Below, piece by piece: positions 36,130 to 45,763 of a DNA stretch of 64,000 bases. The position numbers and the translations under genes were made by a program. The stretch is from CAVTJL01 sp963828215 (GTDB lineage: Bacteria > Pseudomonadota > Alphaproteobacteria > Geminicoccales > Geminicoccaceae): the NCBI GenBank assembly GCA_963828215.1, contig CAWHFO010000059.1, positions 1 to 64,000 on the forward strand, written 5' to 3'. How positions within the stretch are numbered: position 1 is the first letter of the stretch; each line of letters starts with the position of its first letter. The notes under the pieces are model-generated. The model saw only the letters and a list, made by a program, of their open reading frames with translations. It made no database searches and was not told the DNA's origin.

Positions 36130-38508
36130 TCAGGGGCTCGATGCGGCCGGCGTGTCCACGGGGACCCACGGCTTGGGCTGGCAGCCGCTCGGCGTCAGCG
36201 GCGGGCCCACCACGCAGCGCGGGTTGACCGGGGCGACCTCGACCGGGCCGGCCGCGGGCTCGGGACCGCTCGCAGCGCCGGTGACGGGACGCGGAAGCTG
36301 CATCGCCGCGCGGCTGTTGGCCCGTTCCGCCAGCTGCAGCAGCCACCAGTCGCGGGCCGAGAACCGGTCGGCCCGCTCGCAGGCCCCGTCCAGCAGCTGG
36401 TCGGCCAGCACCGTGAGGTAGGGCGGGATCGCGCAGCTGTCGTGCCAGGCCCGCTCGATGCGGTTGAGCACACCCAGCCGCTCGTAGGAGAGCGGGCCGT
36501 GGGCGGCGTCGGGCGCGGCACCCCGGGGTCGTGGGTCCACCGGCGCCGCCGGCAGGGGCTCCTCCACGGGCGGCACCGCGCGGGCCTGCGGGCCCACGCC
36601 CGGCAGCGGCTTCTTCGACTCCCCGAGCAGATCGACGAGGGCCTCCTGATAGGTGCCCGTCACCGGGTCGGCCGGCCCGCCGCCCACCAGGGAGCCCGAT
36701 CTCTGAAGCGCGCCCGGCGGAAGCAGCGGCGCCGGCGGCTGCCCCTTGTCCGTGATGGCGCCCCGGAGGTCGACGAAATCGAGGCGCGCCATCGGCCGGC
36801 CGAGACGTCTCCCAGATCGCGCCGGTCAGGCGGGCGGCCCGGAGATCGGCCCCGTCGAGATAGGCGCCCGCCAGATTGGCCTGCGACAGGTCGGAGCGGG
36901 CGAGGTGCGAGCCCACCAGCCGGGCCTCCTCGAGCTGGGCGGCGACGAGCCGGGCCTGCCCGGCCCCCACGCCCGAGAGGTCGGCGGCATTGAGAACGGC
37001 CCCCCGCGCCCGGGCGCAGTCCAGATTGGCGCCCACGAGGCGGGCCTCGGTGAGGTCGGCGCGGTCCAGCCAGGCGCCCGCCAGATTGGCGCCCGGCAGG
37101 TCGGCGACGTTCAGCGCCGCCCCGGCCAGATCCGCCTCGACCAGGTCGGCCATCCCGAGCTTCGCGTCGCGCAGCCTCGCACCGCGCAGATCGGCCTTGT
37201 GCAGCCGGGCCCCCGAGAGGTCGGCCCGGCCGAAGCTCGCCGCCGCCGCGACCGTCCGGCAATAGCGCCGGCCGTCGCCGTCATAGGTGACGAACCCGCC
37301 GCAGCGATCGAACTCGGTCTCCGGCACGTCGCCCAGATCCGCGGAGGCGAGCCCCGCATCGTCGAACCGGGCGCCGAACAGGTCGGCCCCGCGCAGATCG
37401 GCGTTCCTGAGGTCGGTGCCGCTGAAGTCGGCGAAGCGCAGGTCCCGGCCGCGCAGGTCGAAGCCGCTGCCGACGCGCGGGCCGAGCGCGGTGGCCTCCG
37501 GCGCGAAGCTCTTGCCCCGCACGACGAGGTTGCGGCGCATGTCGAGCGGCGTCGTCGGCGCCTCGAAGAGGAGGTAGGAGAGACACTGCATCTGGCGCGG
37601 CGGTGCCCCGTCGAAGGGCGCCACCGGCCGGACGGTGCCGAAAGGCCACCACCAGGAGCAGGTCTCCGGCAGCGCGGGAGGCACCGCGACCGACCCCGCC
37701 ACCGATGCGTGGACACGCCCAGTGGCCGAAGCTCGTTCGGGTCGACCGTGCAGGGATCGACGCCGCGCGGGCCCTTGTCGGTCAGCTGCACATAGCCGGT
37801 CGGCTCGGAGGGGCGGTCGGCGGGGAGCGTGGCGACCACGGTCGAGAACAGGATGGCGGCGGCGGCGACGAGGCCCAGCGCCACATAGCCGGCGCCGCCG
37901 ACCATCCGGCGCCTGGCCCGCGAAAGCCTGCCGCCGCTGCGGGCGGAGCGCGTGCCGAGCCCCCGGATCGTCAGGAACCACATGGGCCCGATCAGGACCA
38001 CGTCGGCCACCACCAGGATCATGTGGAAGGCGGTGATGTGCCGCGCATGGTAGGGCAGGAAGCGGATCTGGACGAAGATCAGGGCGGCGATCGGCAGCAG
38101 GATCACCAGGAGCCAGAGCAGCAGCCCGACGCCCGGGCGAAAGCGCCCGAGCCCGCCCAGCAGATACTGGGTCACCGGGAAGGACGGGCCGAAGGGAGCG
38201 CCGGCGGCACCCGCCCCCTGCCCCTTGCGGGCCTCCCGAACGCACAGGGCCAGCTGATAGAGCTGGAACAGGAGGTAGGCGTGGAGGGCCAGGAACAGCA
38301 TCGGCCCGATGACGTAGAAGCCGACGATCGGCAGGTCGACATTGAGGATCGGCAGCCGCACCGCGGTGCCGCGCAGCAGCTGCTCGTGGGTGGTGGCGGC
38401 GACGGTGGTGACGAAATAGGCGGCGAAGCTGCTGAACCAGAAGAGCGCCCGGCGCACCTCCGCCGTGGCCTCGTCCAGCCGCTTCACCGCACCCCCGTCC
38501 TCCGCCAT
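36130..38508 (-). CDS. Membrane-anchored pentapeptide-repeat protein, frameshifted twice
   Basis: The reconstruction gives about 792 residues in three parts. The N-terminus (MAEDGGAVKRLDEATAEVRRALFWFSSFAAYFVTTV onward, residues 1-250) has five membrane spans. After a -1 shift at about 37710, residues about 265-570 contain a CxxL-free pentapeptide array in A(D/N)LxX register (LRNADLRGADLFGARF, LSGARLHKADLRGARLRDAKLGMADL). After an extra G at about 36789, the array ends in ARLDFVDLRGAI. A Pro-rich C-terminal domain with five scattered Cys residues follows, ending at 36130. The right-handed beta-helix is probably cytoplasmic. Its function is unknown; net length stays in frame, which supports one gene. 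Confidence 0.75.
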
Positions 38509-38609
38509 GGGCTCCCCCGCCCGGCGCCCAGGAACCCCCGGCCGAGCCTCGGCGACACCCGACGAGGCTGCGCCCCGAGACCGTCCCCGTCAACCGCCGG
38601 GCGTATCCG

Positions 38610-39731
38610 TTACGGCGCGCCGCGCGCGACGGGTGGGGCGCTCAGAGGCTCGGAGGCCCCCGCGGCGAGGACGAGGCAATGACAAAGGTCGCAGCCCGAT
38701 CGACGACCGACGGTCCAGGTGACGCCGCTTCGTGCCCCGGGCCGAGCCGCCGCAGCTTCGCGCACGGCATGGCGCCGGGCCGGGCCATGGGCCCTCGGAT
38801 CGAGTTCGAGGGTGACAAAAAAGAGAAAGACCTTTTCTTCTTCTCTTCTTCTACGGCCCGAGGGGCTTCTGCCCCGCGCTTCTCTGGGCCGATCGGGCTC
38901 GGGCTCGGGCTCGGCCTTGGCCAGCTCGGCCAGGCGCTGCTCGCCGCGGCGGATGAACCAGTCGGCGAAATCGGGAAAATCGTGGGCGAGCTGGGCGATC
39001 GGCGAGAGGGGAAGCTCGTCGGGGAGGTCGGGGACGCCCGGGTGGCGGGGCACCCAGACGATGCGGTAGCCGGGCGGTGCGATGGGCTCGCCCGAGGCGG
39101 ACCAGGACAGGGCGGGAAGCTCGGCTCGGCGGCGGGAGCGGGCTCGCTCGGGGCGACGGGCGCCTCGGGCGTGGCCGCCGCCGCCTCGCGCGCCGCCTCG
39201 CGCAGCGCGGCCCGGCCGGCCTCGGCGCCGATGAAGTCGGCGAGGCGGGGCGCGGCGGCATGGGCCGGGCCCAGCGGATGCTGGCCGTAGCCCGCCATCG
39301 AGTCGCGATGCTGCTCGGGCGGGGCGGTGGCGGCCGGGCGCACGGCCTTGGGCTCGGTCGCCTGCTCGAAGGTGCGCCGCACCAGCTGGACCAGCCGCTT
39401 GGCCGGGCTCCGGCCGCGGTTGGCCTCGTAGACGATGAACATCAGGGCGCGGCGGTCGCCCATGTCGACCAGATGCTGGAGATCGGCCATGGCCGTCTCG
39501 ATCAGCAGCCGCTCCTGCTCGTCGAAGGGCAGCTCGCGGGCGGCCCGGTAGCTGGGCGACGAGCCGAGAAAACTCGTGGTCGGCGACGAACGCCAGGATT
39601 TCTTCCTCGGTCGCGGCCTCGACCTCGGCGACCTCGGCCGGGGTGAGCCCGGCGGCGAGGCGCCGGGCCAGCCGGCAGCGACGGGCGCCGGGCAGCGAGA
39701 CGGGCGAGCGGGAGGGGTAGGGAGAAGGCAT
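38610..39731 (-). CDS. Uncharacterised helix-turn-helix-like protein, frameshifted; 3' end uncertain
   Basis: The span would encode up to 373 residues. The start is a leaderless-type ATG (see promoter). Residues about 15-60 (RRCRLARRLAAGLTPAEVAEVEAATEEEILAFVADHEFSRLVAQ) look like a helix-turn-helix of the kind in terminase small subunits. An extra C at about 39551 separates this from PFDEQERLLIETAMADLQHLVDMGDRRALMFIVYEANRGRSPAKRLVQLVRRTFEQA. A further -1 shift at about 39120 precedes APPGYRIVWVPRHPGVPDLPDELPLSPIAQLAHDFPDFADWFIRRGEQRLAEL. The true stop is unclear because a purine-rich tract (38818-38862) makes the last 80 residues unconvincing. I do not recognise the family. Confidence 0.55.
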   Translation of the reverse strand: MPSPYPSRSPVSLPGARRCRLARRLAAGLTPAEVAEVEAATEEEILAFVADHEFSRLVAQLPGRPRAALRRAGAAADRDGHGRSPASGRHGRPPRPDVHRLRGQPRPEPGQAAGPAGAAHLRAGDRAQGRAPGRHRPARAASRLDGGLRPASAGPGPCRRAPPRRLHRRRGRPGRAARGGARGGGGHARGARRPERARSRRRAELPALSWSASGEPIAPPGYRIVWVPRHPGVPDLPDELPLSPIAQLAHDFPDFADWFIRRGEQRLAELAKAEPEPEPDRPREARGRSPSGRRRREEEKVFLFFVTLELDPRAHGPARRHAVREAAAARPGARSGVTWTVGRRSGCDLCHCLVLAAGASEPLSAPPVARGAP

Positions 39732-39765
39732 TTCTCCTCTATAGGGGATTTTGTACCTCCTGTCA
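39732..39765 (-). promoter_or_regulatory. Near-consensus sigma-70 promoter giving a leaderless message
   Basis: On the minus strand TTGACA and TATAGA are separated by exactly 17 nt (GGAGGTACAAAATCCCC). The -10 box lies only 6 nt before the ATG at 39731, which puts the predicted +1 on or next to the A of the start codon. This is the best promoter match in the window. Confidence 0.7.
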
Positions 39766-40109
39766 ATGCCGAATTCGACTTCCCCCGTGCGCGTTGCGCG
39801 GACCACGGGCGGGGTGTCTGCCTACGGCGCGGATGATGCCTCCAGCTCCGAGTAGGCCCGGCGCCAGCGCTCGACTGACCCGGCTCTCCAGAAAGTAGAA
39901 CAAAAAAGAAAAACAGAACATCCAAATGGATTTGTTCACTTCTGGTTCACGATCAACAATGTGTTGAGGGGGTCATAGCATCGGACACTGTCGATCGTTC
40001 AGCCGATCGTTCCGCTTCCCCGGGGTGCGGCTGTCCGCTGTTGGGTTGCCCGCACGCCACGGTGGGAGGCAGGGTTGTCGGGCCTCGAGTCGACGTTTGG
40101 AAAAAGACG
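39766..40109. other. Gene-free, relatively AT-rich intergenic stretch
   Basis: About 340 nt lie between the divergent helix-turn-helix-like gene and the thermonuclease gene. The stretch 39890-39965 is A-rich (runs such as ACAAAAAAGAAAAACAG) and clearly lower in GC than its surroundings. No convincing ORF, tRNA or terminator was seen. Confidence 0.5.
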
Positions 40110-40689
40110 ATGCACAGAGCCAGCACCCTGGTCCTCACCATGGCGCTTTTGTTCTCCATGGCCGCCCTTCTTTCGAGGTACGAGCCCGGAGACGCGTCCA
40201 CCCTGCAGAGGACGAGCGGACGGCATGGGGCAGCCGGCCCGGAAGGAGCGCTCTTCGGCGCCGCCTGGGTCGTCGACGGGGACACCATCAGGATCGGGGC
40301 CACGCGGATTCGTCTCGAGGCCGTCGATGCGCCGGAGAAGAGAGCAAAACTGCCGGATCGGCGCCGACTCGTGGCCCTGCGGCCAGCGTGCAGCCGCAGC
40401 GCTCCAGTCCCTCATCGGCGGACGCCCCGTCGCCTGCGAGCCGCATTACAAGGACCGCTACGGCCGCGACGTCGCCACCTGCCGCGTGGACGGCACCGAC
40501 CTCGGGGCGTGGCTCGTGGCCCATGGCTGGGCGCTGGCCTATCGCCACTACGGGACGCAATACGTTGCCGACGAGAACGAGGCGCGCAGCGCCGGGATCG
40601 GGGTGTGGCAGGGAACGTTCGTGCCACCGTGGGACGAGCGGCGAGGGCGTCACGACGAGGTCGATGCGGCGACGTATCGGGCGGGGTGA
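40110..40689 (+). CDS. Secreted thermonuclease-family (SNase-like) nuclease, frameshifted
   Basis: The reconstructed 192-residue protein has an N-terminal signal or anchor (MHRASTLVLTMALLFSMAALLS). The SNase fold follows: AWVVDGDTIRIGATRIRLEAVDAPE (catalytic Asp/Arg region), then CGQRAAAALQSLIGGRPVACEPHYKDRYGRDVATCRVDGTDLGAWLVAHGWALAYR. An extra A at about 40341 puts the second part in the next frame. The conserved order DGDT, D-A-P-E, RYGR and G-A-L/A-Y is intact after repair. It is likely a periplasmic nucleic-acid hydrolase. Confidence 0.85.
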
Positions 40690-40758
40690 CGCAGGCCGCT
40701 TTGCCTGCCGCCCGGGCCCTGGTAGGCTGATCACCGAGGAGGGACGCTCGACAAGGCG

Positions 40759-40947
40759 ATGCGCATGGAGGAGCTTTACGACGAGGATGTCTATGCTTGG
40801 GACTGGGGCCAAATCGCGGCATTGCATGGCCTCGCCGCAACGCGCTGGGATTGCATGACGAACCCGACCTGACGGCACTGCCCCAGGAGTGCTCGTACAC
40901 AGTGGACCAGCTCCTCGACGAAGCGTGGTATCCGACCGTCCGCGAAG
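40759..40947 (+). pseudogene. DUF29 gene relic
   Basis: The first 25 codons (MEELYDEDVYAWDWGQIAALHGL, in the ATG frame at 40765) match the N-terminus of DUF29 proteins (LYxxDxYAWxxxQAxLLRxG). The C-terminal DUF29 motif (LPQECSYTVDQLLDEAWYP) follows in another frame at about 40880-40938. About 80 intervening codons are missing. This is an internally deleted remnant. It marks the left edge of the lower-GC segment. Confidence 0.6.
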
Positions 40948-40992
40948 ACCATCTTAGACCGGGTCTACCCAGGGCGCGGTGCACCGCAATTG

Positions 40993-42821
40993 CTATCTCG
41001 CGGCGATCGTCTCCAGCCGCTCAAGGCTCCACACCGCATCAGCCAAACGAACATACACGTCTTGCCGCGCCTCGATATCGGCCTTCCGGAACTCCGTGTG
41101 GGCTCTAAACGGTATGCCGGCATCCAATATCACCCTCTTTAGTCCCGGATTACGGTCGTATGCCTGTTCATGAAGGGTTTGCGCCAGAGAGTGCTGTTGG
41201 AGATAATGGGAGCGCTTCTTCTCAAAAGACAGGTCGCCATAGCTCCGATTGAAGCTTCGCGGGAGGAGAAGCAGTGCTCCTAGCCTATTCCTATACTCCT
41301 CAAATTCATCCTCGGTTTGGAACTCGCCACGATGGCGCTCATAGTCGTGAGCGACGATATGTTCAATATCGTAACCCTGAGCCCCCGAGGAAATCAAATA
41401 GGAGGACAGATTTTCGCCAAGCCCTATCCGCCTATCCAACCAAGCGGTCAATCGCGCAAGAAACCGCCGAACCGTCTTCCTATTAGATCCCCATAGGCCG
41501 AACTTTGTGTTCGTTTGGAAGTCTCCGGTATCTTGTTCGATGCGCTCCCGTAGCAATCCAACTATCTCACGCGGACTTCTTCCCCGAATCTCCCGAAGCA
41601 CAAGGAACATCGCATACTGCATTGTGTTGTAGTCAATCGAACGTCCGTGCCACATACGGCGAGCAATCAGTATATCAACAAATGTCGCCACCAAGTCGGC
41701 CTTCTGCCAAACGATCTCCTCGGAGTCCGTGGGGAGGATTGGCGCCATCATGAGAGGGTACTGCATGGTGAAGTTGGCAAGGCCATTGCAGTAGATAGCC
41801 TCGTGTTTCGACGTGAGGCTCGAAGACGCGTCGTTTAGACGGATGTACCAACCCGTGTAGAAGTCAAAATCTCGTTCAACAAAGCGCACGAAATCCTGCG
41901 CCTTTAAGAGCCCAAGCAGGCGTCCCGAGTTCTGACCCATCGATGGACTCTGTACCAATTCGATCGAAGTCCTGTGGTGTTGCACCAGCTTGGCGCTCAC
42001 GGATAGTTTCGGCGTGACGAGCGCGCAGCCAGCTCTTAATGGCGTCGGCATCTCCCTCTTCTCTATCTGGAGAAGCCGGTCGATTTGCTGCTTCCAGAGA
42101 TGATTGAGTCGTTTCTAACCTCCTCCTCGCCCGCATTTGCCAAAAGATGGCTTTTTAGCATGTCGGTGGGAGACAGTGGGAGCCCTCGGTCATTCATGGT
42201 TTCGAAAATGGCGTATCCATCGTCGTCTGTGGGGGTTTTTATCTCAACTAAATAGACCCGCTCGATTAGCCAGTCCGCGAACATTGACCGAGCGTCGGCG
42301 CTGACCTCTTTCGGCATGAGTTCGCTAATGTCGTCATATCTCTCAAGTATGTTCCGTACACTTTCCGGCGCGCCATCCCGGTTGAACGGCCGCTCATGAT
42401 AGAGCGCCTCCATCGCTCCTGTACGCTCCGGCACATCGAGATTATATGAGTTAGATCCGAATTGCCTGGTGAAGATCAGATCTGCAATCTGCTTTCGGTC
42501 GTCTTCTTCGGTTAGGCCATGCAGGACCCAAATAAGTAGGATTGATAGCGACGTCAGTCTCTGCTGTCCGTCTATGACGCTTGCCTTCCCACCTTCGCCA
42601 CTAACGATGATGGAGCCTAGAAAATAGACAGGGTACGTTGCTACTTGTGACCGCGGATGTTCGGGCTTCCATGTCAAGAGAAATCGAGCCGTAAGATCGT
42701 TGATGAGTTCGCTGATCTCCTTATTGCGCCAGCGATATTCTCGCTGGAAATAGTCGATCGTATATTTTTTTCCGCCGAGTAGCTCGCGGACATTCCGAGC
42801 CTTCGCATCGATACTCGTCAT
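40993..42821 (-). pseudogene. DUF262/DUF1524 (GmrSD-like) restriction protein, broken by several frameshifts
   Basis: The reconstruction gives about 610 residues. N-terminal DUF262: YTIDYFQREYRWRNKEISELINDL, FLGSIIV, ASVIDGQQRLTSLSILLIW (the DGQQR nucleotide-handling motif) and GYAIFETMNDRGLPLSPTDMLKSHLLA. C-terminal DUF1524 HNH-type nuclease: AQGYDIEHIVAHDYERHRGEF and EYRNRLGALLLLPRSFNRSYGDLSFEKKRSHY. Four apparent one-base losses cluster at about 42098, 42052, 41946 and 41930, between the two domains. GmrSD relatives are type IV systems that cut modified phage DNA. Codon use is far more AT-rich than in neighbours, which points to horizontal transfer. Both halves are otherwise well conserved. 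Confidence 0.82.
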
Positions 42822-43160
42822 TGGATACGCTCCTTGTCTTCCTTGGGATACCGCTCAATGACGGTAGCTCGCGACGCGCCCGGCCCTTCAATGGCAGTTA
42901 TCGGGCAGTTCGTCGATAGGCTCGATCGGGGTGATAGGGGGCTCGGCTTCCCGGGCGTGGTGGAGGTTCTCGACGACCTTGCCCTTGATACCCAGGATAC
43001 GCTTGGGTGGCGTTGCGATGTCACCGTATCTCTCGTACGGCCCTGCCTGTCGAGACCGAAAGCAGATCAACTTGATCGCGTCGTGCAGGGGCGCAGCATA
43101 GGGGTGTGGCCCGGTGGGTCCGGGCCCGTCGGAGGGAGCGGCAGCGATGCGCCTCTTCAA
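42818..43160 (-). pseudogene. C-terminal fragment of an unrecognised gene upstream of the DUF262 gene
   Basis: A reading frame with non-shadow character (HDAIKLICFRSRQAGPYERYGDIATPPKRILGIKGKVVENLHHAREAEPP) continues, after a one-base shift at about 42900, into ITAIEGPGASRATVIERYPKEDKERIQ. Its stop overlaps the DUF262 start (ATGA at 42818-42821), which argues it was a real coupled gene. Upstream of about 43100 the sequence becomes high-GC and no start is visible, so it seems truncated. I do not recognise the family. Confidence 0.35.
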
Positions 43161-43395
43161 TCGTCAGGGCGGCAGCCCGGCCTGGGGCCGGCCGTCCGCC
43201 GGCGCGCTTCGGGCCATGGCGGCGCTGGACGAGCCCGGCCTCGGCGCCTCGCCCGCGACCCGGGCCCGCCTCGCGATCAGCCGTCCGACCGGCCACCCTC
43301 GGCCGGAGGACGCCGGCAGCCTCGCCGAGCTCGACCGCAGGCCGGACGAGGTGGCGTGGCTGATCGTCCGCGCGATCTCGGTGCGAGCGGCCTAG
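43147..43395 (+). CDS. Small hypothetical protein
   Basis: An 82-residue ORF (MRLFNRQGGSPAWGRPSAGALRAMAALDEPGLG...WLIVRAISVRAA) starts at an ATG with GGGAG about 7 nt upstream and ends just before the convergent lyase gene. It has no recognised domain and may be spurious in this high-GC DNA. The start coincides with the right edge of the low-GC island. Confidence 0.35.
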   Translation: MRLFNRQGGSPAWGRPSAGALRAMAALDEPGLGASPATRARLAISRPTGHPRPEDAGSLAELDRRPDEVAWLIVRAISVRAA

Positions 43396-43406
43396 AGACA
43401 AAAAAA

Positions 43407-44276
43407 TCAGGCGGGGGCGGCGATGGCCTCGGCGAGCGCCACGAGGCGCTTGGCCTCGGCGACGTGGAGGTTTTCCACCAGCTTGCCGTCGACGAGAACA
43501 ACACCTTTGCCCTGGGCCTGGGCGGCCTCGAAGGCGGCGATGATTTTCTTGGCGTCGGCGACCGCCTCGGGGGTGGGGCCGAAGACGGCGTTGGCGGCCT
43601 CGAGCTGCTTCGGGTGGATGAGGGTCTTGCCGTCGAAGCCGAGCTCCCGGCCCTGCTCGCAGCTCGCCCGGAATCCCTCCTCGTCGGCGAGGTCGAGATG
43701 GACGCCGTCGAGGATGGCGATGCGGGCGGCGCGGGCGGCGAGGAGGCAGAGGCCGAGCGAGGGCAGCATCGGCAGGCGGAGCGGCGTGTGTCGGGCCTGG
43801 AGGTCCTTCGTCAGGTCGGAGGTGCCCATGACGAGGCAGGCGACCTGCGGCGCGTCGGCGATCTCCTCGGCATGGAGGATGCCGCGGGGCGTCTCCATCA
43901 TGCACCAGACCGGAAGGCCGGGCGGCGCGCCGTTGGCCTCGAGCACGGCCAGGGCCCGGCGCACCCCGTCGGCGCTCTCGACCTTGGGGAGGAGGATGGC
44001 GTCGGCGCCGCTGCCGGCCATCGCCGCGAGGTCGGCCTGGCCCCAGGGAGAGTCCAGGCCGTTGACCCGGACCACGAGCTCGCGCCGGCCATAGGCCGTC
44101 TTGTCCTGGAGCGCCTTCAGGATGGCCGCCCGCCCGTCGGCCTTGGCGTCGGGCGCCACCGCGTCCTCGAGGTCGAGGATCAGCCCGTCGGCCGCGAGCG
44201 TCTTTCCCTTGTCCAGCGCCCGCGGGTTGGAGCCCGGCATATAGAGAAGACTGCGGCGCGGGCGGACGGCGGTCAT
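43407..44276 (-). CDS. HpcH/HpaI-family CoA ester lyase (CitE/malyl-CoA lyase-like)
   Basis: This 289-residue TIM barrel has the CitE-like marks PRRSLLYMPGSNPRALDKGKTLAADGLILDLEDAVAPDAK, VRVNGLDSPWGQADL, ILLPKVESADGVR, WCMMETPRGILHAEEIA (metal Glu) and DGVHLDLADEEGFRASCEQGRELGFDGKTLIHPKQLEAAN (metal Asp and CoA site). Such enzymes cleave or form malyl-CoA, citramalyl-CoA or beta-methylmalyl-CoA. It stands alone, without a citrate lyase alpha or gamma subunit. It is divergent from the histidine kinase gene. Confidence 0.9.
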   Translation of the reverse strand: MTAVRPRRSLLYMPGSNPRALDKGKTLAADGLILDLEDAVAPDAKADGRAAILKALQDKTAYGRRELVVRVNGLDSPWGQADLAAMAGSGADAILLPKVESADGVRRALAVLEANGAPPGLPVWCMMETPRGILHAEEIADAPQVACLVMGTSDLTKDLQARHTPLRLPMLPSLGLCLLAARAARIAILDGVHLDLADEEGFRASCEQGRELGFDGKTLIHPKQLEAANAVFGPTPEAVADAKKIIAAFEAAQAQGKGVVLVDGKLVENLHVAEAKRLVALAEAIAAPA

Positions 44277-44463
44277 GGCGGCTTTTTTCCTCTGGCTGCG
44301 CTGCCTCGCTATAGCGCAGGGGCCGGGTCGAGGAAAAGCCGGGTGCTCGAGGGTGAGGGCGCGCGACCGGGCGGGCGGCGCCGGGCCCGCGCCCGAAGTC
44401 GCCGGACTTTCCGGCGGGTGGCCGCCATGTGCATCGTTCCAACCGCCCGGAAGCCGCCCTAAG

Positions 44464-45601
44464 ATGGCGCCCATGCCGCTGCCGGAGCGTCGCCGCCCGT
44501 CCTTGCCCGCGTCGCCGCTGATGGCCCGGCGGCTGCTCGACAGCCTTCCGGCGAGAACGGCTGTCCTCGACCGGGAGGGCCGCGTCGTCCTGGTGAACCG
44601 CGCCTGGCGCCGCTTCGACGCCAACGGGTCGAGCGGCCGGAAGGCCGGCGTCGGGGTGGACTATGTCGAGGTCTGGAGCCGTGCCGGGGCGGCCGATGCG
44701 ACGGCGGAGGCGGTGGCCCTCGGCCTGCGCCGGGCGCTGGCGGAGGGCGTGGAGCTCGCGCTCGACTATCCATGCCACGCGCCGACCGAGGAGCGCTGGT
44801 TCACCCTGCGCGCCACCCGCTTCGTGCTGGACCGCCGGGCCTGGCTGCTGGTCGCCCACGAGGACGTCACGAGCCTGAGGAAGGCCCGGCGGGTCAAGGA
44901 CGAGTTCATCGCGACCGTGCGTCACGAGCTGCGCACGCCGCTGACGGCGATCCTGAGCGCCATGGCGATGGTCGAGGGGGGCCGCAGGGGGGCCACGGCG
45001 GACGCGCCCGCGGTCCAGAACCTGCTCGAGATCGCCGGCCGCAACGCGCGCCGCCTCCTGGCGCTGGTCAACGACCTGCTGGACGCGCAGCGCCTCGGTC
45101 TGGCGGGCCCGCTGCTCGAGCGGCGCCGCATCGATCTCGGCATGCTGGTCGACACGGCGGTCGGCGCCGAGCGGCCGCGGGCCGCCGCCTGCGGCGTGAC
45201 GCTCCGCCTCGCCGCCCGGCCGGACCGGCCCCTGCCGGTCCAGGCCGACCCCGACCGGCTCCATCAGGTCCTGGGCACGCTTCTCGGGAATGCGGTGCGG
45301 GTCTCGCGGCCGGGCGACGCCGTCGAGGTCGCCCTCGAGGCCGGGCCGGATTCCGTTCTCCTCCGGGTCGAGGACCACGGGCCCGGGGTGCCCCACGCCC
45401 TGCGCCATCGGCTCTTCGCGCGCCTGTCGGCGGCCGAGCACGGTGCCGCACGGCACGGCGACGGCACCGGGCTCGGCCTCAGCCTCGCCCGGACGATCGT
45501 CGAGGCCCATGGCGGCGCCATGGGCTTCGACGGCCCGGCCGAGGCGCGGCGGCCGCTTCTGGCTGAGGCTGCCGCTGGCCTCGGCCCGACCGGACGGGTG
45601 A
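44464..45601 (+). CDS. PAS-domain sensor histidine kinase, frameshifted at the C-terminus
   Basis: The reconstruction is about 378 residues with no membrane span, so it is a cytoplasmic sensor. The PAS domain (DSLPARTAVLDREGRVVLVNRAWRRF) covers residues about 20-140. HisKA has phospho-acceptor His154 in FIATVRHELRTPLTAILSAM. HATPase has N box LLGNAVRVS, G1 VEDHGPGVP and G2 HGDGTGLGLSLARTIVEAHGG. An extra base at about 45547 displaces the tail GGRFWLRLPLASARPDG, whose stop is at 45601. The start could also be ATG 44473. No response-regulator gene is adjacent, so it is an orphan kinase. Confidence 0.87.
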
Positions 45602-45763
45602 GGCGGGGCCGGCTTCGGTGCCGGTGCCCGTCGGCGACCACGGCCGCGGAGCTTTCGAGGCATGGCGGCGGCACCTTGTCGGGCGGCTCGCCAGGGGTCG
45701 GCTCCGACAGCCCGGCCCCGGGCGGCGGCGCATTCCGGCGCCGCCGCCCGATCGTGGGGTGTC

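Noticed and set aside
34058..38593. Minus-strand open frame of 1511 codons
   Set aside because: Only the part at about 36800-37700 is real (the pentapeptide array). The rest is shadow of the methyltransferase, CBS and MgtC genes and of other frames.
42888..43160. Similarity of GKVVENLH to the CitE-like C-terminus GKLVENLH at about 43480
   Set aside because: The match is confined to one short stretch; the surrounding residues do not align, so a duplicated lyase fragment is not supported.
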